From positions 1-15,093 of the forward strand of contig SCTP01000290.1 of assembly GCA_004322325.1 (NCBI GenBank): a stretch of 15,093 nt of DNA, in the 5' to 3' direction. The notes beneath the pieces were generated by a model. It worked only from the letters and a program-made list of their open reading frames with translations. It searched no databases and was not told the DNA's origin. The translations under genes and the position numbers were made by a program. Of the stretch, positions 8,350-15,093 are shown one piece after another; the stretch's first letter is position 1; each line of letters begins with the position of its first letter. The stretch comes from Gammaproteobacteria bacterium. Lineage in GTDB: Bacteria; Pseudomonadota; Gammaproteobacteria; DSM-16500.

Positions 8350-10572
8350 TTATGTTTCCATTTTGAATGCAGCGAGTAAAGCATTGCCGAAGGTGCCTTT
8401 TTTCTCCGCTGAAGCTTTTTTCTCCGTTAAACGCATACTAAGTTGAATACGTTTACGCGGTACATCGACTCCCACTACTTTCACTTTAACAATGTCCCCC
8501 ACTTTCACTACTTCATGCGGATCTTTGATAAAGTGATTAGCCAACATGGAAATATGCACTAACCCATCTTGATGCACACCAATATCGACAAAGGCACCAA
8601 AATTAGCCACATTGGTGATGACGCCTTCTAATATCATGTCAACGCGTAAATCTTCTAATGTTTCAATCCCTTCTTTGAACGCGGCTGTTTTAAATTCTGG
8701 ACGCGGATCACGACCTGGCTTGTCGAGTTCGCTGAGAATATCAACGACAGTCGGCAGACCAAAACGTTCATCGGTATAATCCGCTGCTTTTAAGCTTTTT
8801 AACAAACGCGTATTGCCAACAATTTCTTTCATCACTTTTTGCTGTTGAGATAAAATTCGCTCCACCACCGGGTACGCTTCGGGATGCACCGCAGAAGCAT
8901 CGAGCGGATTATCGCCATTCACAATGCGTAAGAAGCCAGCCGCTTGCTCAAAGGCTTTTTCTCCCAGACGAGGCACTTTTTTAAGCTGTTGGCGATTTTT
9001 AAAAGCGCCATGAGCATCACGGTAAGCCACCAGGTTATTTGCAATGGTTTCGTTTAAACCCGCAATGCACATTAATAAAGGCGCTGAGGCGGTATTCACG
9101 TCAACTCCTACTGCATTAACACAATCTTCCATCACCGCTCGTAAGGTACGCGAGAGTTTGACTTGGTTCACATCGTGTTGATATTGCCCTACACCGATGG
9201 ATTTTGGTTCAATTTTCACTAACTCTGCCAAGGGATCTTGTAAACGGCGGGCGATGGAAACAGCACCACGATATGAGACGTCTAATTCAGGAAATTCTTT
9301 TGCTGCCAACTCTGAAGCCGAATAAACAGAAGCTCCTGCCTCAGAGACAACAATTGGCGTTAATTTTAATTCGGGATGATGTTTTTTTAATTCCAATACT
9401 AATTTATCTGTCTCCCGTGAAGCAGTGCCATTACCAATACTGACTAATTGGACATGGAAATGAGCGCATAATTTAACGAGGGTAGTGATCGATTCATTCC
9501 ATTCATGACGCGGTGCATGGGGATAAATGACAGTGTGAGTAAGCAATTTACCTGTTTCATCGACAACCACTACTTTCACGCCTGTTCGCAACCCTGGGTC
9601 CAGCCCTAACGTAACACGCGATCCAGCAGGAGCAGCCATTAATAAATGTCGCAAGTTATTTGCAAATACCTGAATCGCTTCTTCTTCGGCTGATTCACGC
9701 AAACGCATCATCAATTCGGTTTCAAATTTTGAAAATAGGCGAATTTGCCACGCCCATCTTGCTGATTCGAGCAACCAGACATCAGCAGGACGCTTTTGAT
9801 CTTGAATATGAAAACGCTGAAGAATTTGTTGCAGGCAATGATGTGATTTATCTTCTTCTAAGACGAGCGTTAAACTAATCACGTCTTCACGCTGTCCACG
9901 AAATAGCGCTAATGCTCGATGCGACGGAATTTTTTTAATCGGCTCTTGGTAAGCAAAATAATCTTTAAATTTATCCCCTGTTGCTTCTTTTCCTTTGATA
10001 ACTTCACTTTTGAGAATCCCATGTTCCCAGACCTCATCTCGCAATTCGCCTAATAGTCCTGCGTCTTCAGAAAATAATTCCATTAATATATAGCGTGCTC
10101 CTTCTAAGGCTTCAGCAATAGAGGAAATATTTTTTTCTGGATGAATAAACTGAGCTGCCAGTTGCTCGGGGACAAGGGTAGGATCATGCCATAATTGCAT
10201 TGCAAGCGGTTCCAAACCTGCTTCTTTTGCTATCTGCGCTTTGGTACGGCGTTTAGGTTTATAAGGTAAATAGAGATCTTCTAAAGTAGATTTATCTCTG
10301 ACAGTTAAAATAGCTTGCTCTAATTCAGGCGTTAATTTATTTTGTTCAGTGATACTTTTCAAAATGGTTTGCCGCCGGTCTTCTAACTCACGCAAATAAT
10401 GCAGGCGCTCTTCTAAGAGGCGTAATTGTGTATCACTCAAACTACCTGTAGCTTCTTTACGGTAACGGGAAATAAAGGGGACAGTCGCCCCCCCATCTAA
10501 TAACTCGATAGCCGCGGTGACTTGGTGAAGCGAAATAGCTAATTCAGTGGCAATAATTTGGCTGATACTCAT
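8350..10572 (-). CDS. tex: Tex-family nucleic-acid-binding transcription accessory protein
   Basis: Tex (YhgF in E. coli) is a cytosolic RNA/DNA-binding protein, an S1-domain relative of eukaryotic Spt6, linked to transcription and stress tolerance. With the ATG at 10572 it has 740 residues, slightly shorter than E. coli's 773, mainly in the tail after the S1 domain. The order is: N-terminal helical domain with [20 protein letters not shown] (25-44), helical core, YqgF/RNase-H-like domain from about residue 320 ([18 protein letters not shown]), tandem helix-hairpin-helix region ([31 protein letters not shown]), and an S1 domain (about 641-715, [20 protein letters not shown]). The frame extends to a GTG at 10596, but that codon lies only about 3 nt after the expected transcription start of the promoter at 10606-10633, and family N-termini begin near 10572. 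The gene is on its own transcript, divergent from the kinase gene. Confidence 0.95.
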   Translation of the reverse strand: MSISQIIATELAISLHQVTAAIELLDGGATVPFISRYRKEATGSLSDTQLRLLEERLHYLRELEDRRQTILKSITEQNKLTPELEQAILTVRDKSTLEDLYLPYKPKRRTKAQIAKEAGLEPLAMQLWHDPTLVPEQLAAQFIHPEKNISSIAEALEGARYILMELFSEDAGLLGELRDEVWEHGILKSEVIKGKEATGDKFKDYFAYQEPIKKIPSHRALALFRGQREDVISLTLVLEEDKSHHCLQQILQRFHIQDQKRPADVWLLESARWAWQIRLFSKFETELMMRLRESAEEEAIQVFANNLRHLLMAAPAGSRVTLGLDPGLRTGVKVVVVDETGKLLTHTVIYPHAPRHEWNESITTLVKLCAHFHVQLVSIGNGTASRETDKLVLELKKHHPELKLTPIVVSEAGASVYSASELAAKEFPELDVSYRGAVSIARRLQDPLAELVKIEPKSIGVGQYQHDVNQVKLSRTLRAVMEDCVNAVGVDVNTASAPLLMCIAGLNETIANNLVAYRDAHGAFKNRQQLKKVPRLGEKAFEQAAGFLRIVNGDNPLDASAVHPEAYPVVERILSQQQKVMKEIVGNTRLLKSLKAADYTDERFGLPTVVDILSELDKPGRDPRPEFKTAAFKEGIETLEDLRVDMILEGVITNVANFGAFVDIGVHQDGLVHISMLANHFIKDPHEVVKVGDIVKVKVVGVDVPRKRIQLSMRLTEKKASAEKKGTFGNALLAAFKMET

Positions 10573-10605
10573 TATTATTCTCTCGAGGACAAACACAGCT
10601 GGGGT

Positions 10606-10633
10606 ATGTTAGCGGATTTCTTAGTAATGTCAA
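10606..10633 (-). promoter_or_regulatory. Predicted sigma70-type promoter for tex
   Basis: On the minus strand a perfect TTGACA (10628-10633) is followed after 16 nt by TAACAT (10606-10611), which matches the -10 consensus at four of six positions. Transcription would start near 10599, giving a leader of roughly 27 nt to the ATG at 10572. The rest of the 134-bp divergent gap must hold the kinase promoter; TTGATT at 10657-10662 with TAGACA 17 nt later is only a weak candidate. Confidence 0.55.
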
Positions 10634-10706
10634 ACCATATACAAAGATGATATTTTTTGATTAGAATGCTTGCTTGGCATAGACAACCAAAGGGATAAGG
10701 ATAGCC

Positions 10707-12167
10707 ATGATCAATCGACAAGCGCTCAAGCGCCCGCGCGAAAATCATCTTGGTGAATCTCGTATTGAAGTATTTTCGGATAAAGAGCTTGGCAAAGGAG
10801 CTGATGGGATTATTCAAAGATTAGACACTTATTCTTTAGAAGAAAATGGAACCTGCTTACCCATCAAAAAGCCACCTGAAAAAAGCCGTGTGGTCAAAAT
10901 TTATCACAAATTCGATAAAGAAAAAATTAATCGTGAGCATAAGTTAACTCCATCGGAAAGGCGCGCGAAAAAACCGATTGATAACTATATGGTCATGGGC
11001 ATTCTTCCTCCTTCTGGTTGCTTATTATCAACATACCTTAAAGAACGCCATCCCACGCAAAAAGAGCAACTTAAATTAGCCATTAATTTATTACGTGAGG
11101 TAATAAAAATTCACGATCAAAATATTAACCACCGTGATATTAAACCAGATAATATATGGGTTGTTCCAGATTCGCTGCGTGTGATTATTTTTGATTTCAG
11201 TTTAAGCAAGAGACTCACTGATCTTCCCGAACAAGGCCGATGCATTGGAACGCCGCTGTATATGCCATGGGAACAGCTTTATAGTGAACAAACGGATGAA
11301 AAATCGGATGGATTCGCGGCGGGACTGGTGATCGGTGAAATATGCAAATTATTGAGTACTCGACAAGTCTATATCGGTCCTCACACATCTTTTGAAGTTT
11401 TTCAAGAATATATAAGTAAAGTAGAAAACATTCTTTATATTTCAAACCAATATTCTAATTGGACAGATTTTCAAGAAAAAATGGCGACAGTAGCCAATAA
11501 ACTAACAGCCCGTGAGCAAAAGGATCGTTATACTCCTACTGAAGCATTAGATGCTTTATATGCTATTCAATTAACAGAAAGTAATAACAGCGCAATAGCA
11601 GTAAGGAAACAATTAGATAAAATTGAAACGAAAACACATACGTTGCAGAAAATCTCTCCTGAAAATCAGATAAAACAACTTCTGATAGAATCACTACAAG
11701 AAATTAAGACACCTATCGCCTTAAAAGAATATGTGGATATCATGGAGATAGAAGCATTTTCTCCTATAAAAGACAAAAAAGAAGCTATGATCCTTTTAAT
11801 TAAACAGACACTAATAACGTGGGATGAAAATAAAGAAATATTATTCAACTTGACTGAACAACTTACAAAAATACCTTTTAACCCTGCCCTAAAAAAAATT
11901 AACGCCACTTTAAGTTCCTTATTTCGCAAATATCTAAAATATAATGTGAGCTTAGATAAAATGATCGCTTTAAATAAGCGCTTATCGGAAGAAATACCAC
12001 GCCTGCAACGGGAAATAGAGTCTTTTCTATGTAAGAAAAAAATAAAATTGAGCTCTCTTGGAACGAGTTTTTTTAAAAAAGAAAAACCTAAACCCAAGCA
12101 TCCTGTTGATTATATTGATGTAAGAGACTTAACGTTTCTCAACTCGCCACAAGGAAGATTCAAATGA
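10707..12167 (+). CDS. Eukaryotic-like Ser/Thr protein kinase with uncharacterised C-terminal region
   Basis: The N-terminal ~290 residues form a Hanks-type protein kinase, which transfers phosphate from ATP to protein serine/threonine. Visible are a glycine-rich loop LGKGADG (28-34), the ATP-anchoring lysine in VVK (K64), a C-helix glutamate probably in REHKL (77-79), the complete catalytic loop HRDIKPDN (142-149), the metal-binding aspartate in DFS (163-165, replacing DFG), an activation segment with GTPLYMPWEQ (181-190, WE replacing the usual PE), D201 and R274 of the late subdomains. The key catalytic residues are present, so activity is plausible. Residues ~290-486 are helical, lysine/glutamate-rich and unrecognised. 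There is no membrane segment and no PASTA or other sensor domain. The ATG at 10707 has AAGGA 5 nt upstream. The stop overlaps the next gene as ATGA. It could be a cytosolic regulator or an effector injected into a host; the sequence does not decide. Confidence 0.88.
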   Translation: MINRQALKRPRENHLGESRIEVFSDKELGKGADGIIQRLDTYSLEENGTCLPIKKPPEKSRVVKIYHKFDKEKINREHKLTPSERRAKKPIDNYMVMGILPPSGCLLSTYLKERHPTQKEQLKLAINLLREVIKIHDQNINHRDIKPDNIWVVPDSLRVIIFDFSLSKRLTDLPEQGRCIGTPLYMPWEQLYSEQTDEKSDGFAAGLVIGEICKLLSTRQVYIGPHTSFEVFQEYISKVENILYISNQYSNWTDFQEKMATVANKLTAREQKDRYTPTEALDALYAIQLTESNNSAIAVRKQLDKIETKTHTLQKISPENQIKQLLIESLQEIKTPIALKEYVDIMEIEAFSPIKDKKEAMILLIKQTLITWDENKEILFNLTEQLTKIPFNPALKKINATLSSLFRKYLKYNVSLDKMIALNKRLSEEIPRLQREIESFLCKKKIKLSSLGTSFFKKEKPKPKHPVDYIDVRDLTFLNSPQGRFK

Positions 12168-14395
12168 AGCAAGCATGGATAAACTCACGTATCGCGGTAT
12201 TAATGGGCTGCTTTATTGCCCTATTCTACCCTCTCATTACTCAAGCAGCAGGTAATAGCATTGTGACCGTTGATGTGGGTGGAGTGGGTCAATACACCTC
12301 CATCGCGCTGGATGCGCAAGGTAATCCGGTGGTGAGTTATTATGATGCGGCTAAAACAACTTTAAAAGTGGTGCATTGTTTTGAAAAAAATTGCGCGCTT
12401 TTTAATGCCATCACCAAACCTGATCCTGCTGGTCAAGCGGGTAAATATACTTCGCTTATGCTCGATAGTAATGGTAATCCGGTCGTGAGTTATTATGATC
12501 AAACTAATTCTAATCTAAAAGTGATACATTGTGGAAATTCATCGTGCTTATCGGGTAACACGATGACATCACCCGATATCATTGGCAATGTCGGGCAATA
12601 CACCTCCCTCACTTTAGATAGCAAAGGTTGGCCTGTCGTCAGCTATTATGATGTGACGAAAGGTGTGCTCAAAATGCTACATTGTGGCAATGCCGCCTGC
12701 ACGAGCGGTAATAATATCGCTACGCCTGATATCATGAGTAGCAATGGGGTACAAAGTTCCATTAAGCTCAATGCACTTGGCAATCCGGTTATCGCGTATT
12801 TTGATTTCACCCAGTCAGCATTAAAAATTCTCCGCTGTGGGAATGCGCAATGTACCGCTGGCAATAGCATCACGACGCCGGATTCAGGTGGTGATGTAGG
12901 TCGTTATCCATCGCTCGCGTTTGATAGTAACGGTAATCCTGTTGTCAGTTATCTCGATTTAACGAATGGTAAACTTAAAATTCTGCATTGCGGTAATGCA
13001 ACATGCAGCAGTGGCAATACCATTGTCACGCCGGATATGAGCCAAACGGTTGGCTATTATTCTTCACTACGGTTAGATGCCGCGGGTAACCCAGTCGTGA
13101 GTTATTATGATTCCGCTAACGGCGATCTCAAAGTGTTACATTGTGGCAATGCTACTTGCTCGACAGGAAATACGATCACTGTACCGGACACCGTTGGCAC
13201 GGTCGGTCAATATACTTCATTAATATTGGATGCGATGGGTAATCCGGTGGTGAGTTATTACGATGCCAGCAAAGGTGCACTCAAAGTTTTACATTGCGCC
13301 ACGCCAACCTGTAGTCTCAATACGACTGTCGTGTCAGATGGATCGAACCATGTTGGTCAATATAGTTCATTAAAATTAGATGCGAATGGCAATCCAGTGG
13401 TGAGTTATTGGGATGAAGCAAATGGTGATCTAAAACTTTTGCATTGCGGGAATGCAAGCTGCACCAGCGGCAATAGCATTAAGAGCCCAGATACAACAGG
13501 CAATACTGGATGGGATACGTCACTTGCACTTGATACAAATGGTAACCCTGTTGTGAGTTATTATGATTTTACCGCTAGTAAAATGACATTGATGCATTGT
13601 ACTGACCCGACTTGCAGCGGCGCTAAATCGATCACCAAACCAGACGTACTGTCAAAACGTCATACTTCATTAGCGCTGGATGCAACCGGTCATCCGGTGA
13701 TTGCTAGTGCTGGGCAAGCTGATCAAGGTTTACGTATTGTCCATTGTGGGGATGCGAATTGTAGTGCTAATAATACGACGACTTCACCTGATTTTCCGGC
13801 ATTTCCGTTTCAATCGGATATACGCGGTGTTTCACTCGCACTGGATGCAAATGGCAATCCGGTGGTCAGTTATTATCGTGCGGATCAGCAGCAATTAAAG
13901 ATACTGCATTGCACGGATCCTGCTTGCGCAGCACAGAATAATTCGATTGCCACACCGGATCCTAATGCCAAAGCACCCAGTCATCGCTCCACTTCGTTGA
14001 CATTGGATGCCAGTGGTAATCCAGTGGTGGCTTATCATGATAGTGCCAATAATGTTTTAAAAATTCTGCACTGTGGTAATCCCAATTGCACAGCGGGTAA
14101 TACGATTATGTCTCCTGTCGTTAATGCAGGCATCGAGCTTGATCCGTCCATCAAACTCGATGCCAATGGTAATCCTGTGGTGAGTTATGCAGCCAATACG
14201 GGATTACAAATTCTCCATTGCGGCAATGCCACCTGCTCGGCGGGAAATACGATTGCAGCAGCGGATTCGGCTGGCAATACAGGATGGGATTCTTCGTTGG
14301 CGCTGGATGCGAGCGGTAATCCGGTCGTGAGTTACTATAATGCGACGGGCATGAACCTACGAGTTTTACATTGCGGGACATCCACTTGCCAATAA
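12164..14395 (+). CDS. Exported 14-repeat, cysteine-paired putative beta-propeller protein
   Basis: The product has 743 residues. The N-terminus is a Sec signal peptide (basic start, hydrophobic core about 10-24, likely cut near TQA/A at 28-29). Residues 42-743 are 14 tandem repeats of about 51 residues. The consensus is a G-x-YTSLxLD strand, the hallmark GNPVVSYYD, then LKVLHCGNATC, and a linker ending in GNTIxTPD. Every unit keeps a CX4C pair, suggesting one disulfide per unit once exported. About four short strands per unit fit a beta-propeller blade. The segment just after the signal (GNSIVTVD, 30-37) resembles the end of a repeat, while the protein stops right after the last cysteine pair (HCGTSTCQ), so the N-terminus may complete the last blade. 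The ATG overlaps the kinase stop. I recognise the repeat style from uncharacterised bacterial proteins but no named function; a role in surface binding is only a guess. Confidence 0.85.
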   Translation: MKQAWINSRIAVLMGCFIALFYPLITQAAGNSIVTVDVGGVGQYTSIALDAQGNPVVSYYDAAKTTLKVVHCFEKNCALFNAITKPDPAGQAGKYTSLMLDSNGNPVVSYYDQTNSNLKVIHCGNSSCLSGNTMTSPDIIGNVGQYTSLTLDSKGWPVVSYYDVTKGVLKMLHCGNAACTSGNNIATPDIMSSNGVQSSIKLNALGNPVIAYFDFTQSALKILRCGNAQCTAGNSITTPDSGGDVGRYPSLAFDSNGNPVVSYLDLTNGKLKILHCGNATCSSGNTIVTPDMSQTVGYYSSLRLDAAGNPVVSYYDSANGDLKVLHCGNATCSTGNTITVPDTVGTVGQYTSLILDAMGNPVVSYYDASKGALKVLHCATPTCSLNTTVVSDGSNHVGQYSSLKLDANGNPVVSYWDEANGDLKLLHCGNASCTSGNSIKSPDTTGNTGWDTSLALDTNGNPVVSYYDFTASKMTLMHCTDPTCSGAKSITKPDVLSKRHTSLALDATGHPVIASAGQADQGLRIVHCGDANCSANNTTTSPDFPAFPFQSDIRGVSLALDANGNPVVSYYRADQQQLKILHCTDPACAAQNNSIATPDPNAKAPSHRSTSLTLDASGNPVVAYHDSANNVLKILHCGNPNCTAGNTIMSPVVNAGIELDPSIKLDANGNPVVSYAANTGLQILHCGNATCSAGNTIAAADSAGNTGWDSSLALDASGNPVVSYYNATGMNLRVLHCGTSTCQ
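12287..14392 (+). repeat. Coding tandem repeats, 14 units of about 153 bp
   Basis: The DNA encoding the repeat protein is itself periodic at roughly 153 bp (units start at 12287, 12440, 12593 and so on; some are a few codons shorter or longer). The blocks encoding GNPVVSYYD and HCGNATC are nearly identical between several units at DNA level, so unequal recombination could change copy number. The tenth unit is the most diverged (GHPVIASAG), and the fourteenth ends after the cysteine pair. Confidence 0.88.
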
Positions 14396-14479
14396 AACTT
14401 ACTATTTTTTGATTGCTAACCTTCATAACTCCATTTATTATGTCTCCCGCCATTAAAAGGAGAGATCGTAGAGGACATC

Positions 14480-15093
14480 ATGTTAAGACAAGAACAACAC
14501 TTCATGCCAGAGTTAAATCCTGAACGTATAAAAGAATTATTAGAAAAATCCTATCCAAAAATTGAATCTGCTGCAGGGAAAGATATTGTAGTATGCCTCG
14601 GTCTTACCGGTTCAGGAAAAAGTACAGCCATTGCTTACATGCTTGGTGCTCCACTGGAGAAAGAGGAAGGAATACAAGGATACAACATCGTTTTAAAAGA
14701 TCACCCAGACTACCCTAAAATTGGAACTAGCTCTACTTCAGAAACATTTTTTCCACAAACTTATGTCAATAAACTTTCTCATTTTACTTTCTGTGATTGT
14801 CCCGGATTTAAAGATAATCGTTCTCCAGAAGAGCAATTAATGGTTAACATTAATTCACGCCTCCCTCCTCGGCTAGCAAGAACGACAAAAATAATGGTAA
14901 CGATTGATATCAACTCTTTACTCACTACCCGCGCCGATAGCCTACGTAATCTTTGCGAAATTTTGGGGCAATTTATTAAAGACTCTGCCAAAATAAAAAA
15001 ATCGATTTTTTTTGTGGTTACAAAAGCAGAAAAAGTTAATGAAGATAAATTTTTTGACCAAATAGAAGAAATCATTAAGAGAGACACTGAAAC
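14480..15093 (+). CDS. P-loop GTPase, 3'-partial at window end
   Basis: The frame is open from the ATG at 14480 to the window edge, giving 204 residues of an unfinished protein. GTPase motifs are clear: G1/Walker A GLTGSGKST (41-49), a plausible G2 threonine in IGTSSTSET (81-89), G3 DCPGF (106-110) followed by KDNRSPEEQ, and G4 TKAE (181-184) after the strand SIFFVV. The usual G4 ending is aspartate, so the glutamate is a conservative change that may alter guanine specificity. The layout, with a large switch region, resembles the dynamin/septin/AIG1-type TRAFAC GTPases rather than a translation factor. There is no signal peptide. GAGG lies 5 nt before the ATG. It follows the repeat protein by 84 bp on the same strand, with no clear terminator between, so it may be co-transcribed. 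The C-terminal half is unseen, so its role is undetermined. Confidence 0.82.
   Translation, partial: MLRQEQHFMPELNPERIKELLEKSYPKIESAAGKDIVVCLGLTGSGKSTAIAYMLGAPLEKEEGIQGYNIVLKDHPDYPKIGTSSTSETFFPQTYVNKLSHFTFCDCPGFKDNRSPEEQLMVNINSRLPPRLARTTKIMVTIDINSLLTTRADSLRNLCEILGQFIKDSAKIKKSIFFVVTKAEKVNEDKFFDQIEEIIKRDTE

Noticed and set aside
11666..12097. A 143-codon open frame on the minus strand inside the kinase gene
   Set aside because: It is antisense to the kinase C-terminal region in AT-rich DNA, with no ribosome site or recognisable product.
12164..12262. Possible lipoprotein signal (VLMGC, Cys16) in the repeat protein
   Set aside because: The hydrophobic core continues past this cysteine to about residue 24 and a normal signal-peptidase-I site follows, so cleavage before Cys16 is unlikely.
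12287..14392. Periodic repeats considered as a CRISPR-like or non-coding array; CX4C pairs considered as zinc sites
   Set aside because: The period is about 153 bp, in frame throughout and protein-coding, with no spacer structure. In an exported protein, regular cysteine pairs are better explained by disulfides than by zinc binding.

Overview
The window looks like a chromosomal stretch of a low-to-moderate GC gammaproteobacterium. The Kdp and Tex proteins are of the proteobacterial type. A eukaryotic-like Ser/Thr kinase and a Sel1/TPR-type protein are the kind of genes often seen in host-associated Legionellales/Coxiella-like lineages. That placement is an inference from protein style, not a search result. 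I see no rRNA, tRNA, insertion sequence, integrase or CRISPR array.

Left block (1-7952). A Sel1-like repeat protein on the + strand (possibly cut at its 5' end by the window edge) converges on and overlaps the tail of a minus-strand kdp operon. Read 5'->3' on the minus strand, the operon is a 31-residue membrane peptide, kdpF, kdpA, kdpB, kdpC and kdpD. Most junctions overlap (TAATG, 11 nt, ATGA, 14 nt), so translation is probably coupled. KdpF, KdpA, KdpB and KdpC appear intact and should form a working K+ pump. KdpD is not intact: it stops right after its GAF domain, without the histidine-kinase half, and no kdpE response regulator lies in the window. The Sel1 gene begins exactly where the kinase half is missing, which suggests a rearrangement breakpoint near position 1490.

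Middle block (7953-10572). An AT-rich divergent promoter region separates kdp from a small exported coiled-coil protein. That gene abuts tex, which is on the minus strand, so tightly that the two stop codons form TAATTA. Tex is a complete nucleic-acid-binding protein with YqgF-like, helix-hairpin-helix and S1 domains.

Right block (10573-15093, + strand). A cytosolic eukaryotic-like protein kinase is translationally coupled (ATGA) to an exported protein built of 14 tandem repeats of about 51 residues, each with a CX4C cysteine pair. The first strand of the array appears to complete the last repeat, as in a closed beta-propeller. After 84 bp a P-loop GTPase begins and runs off the window end. 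The kinase plus repeat-protein pair, possibly with the GTPase, is the best candidate here for an undescribed system.
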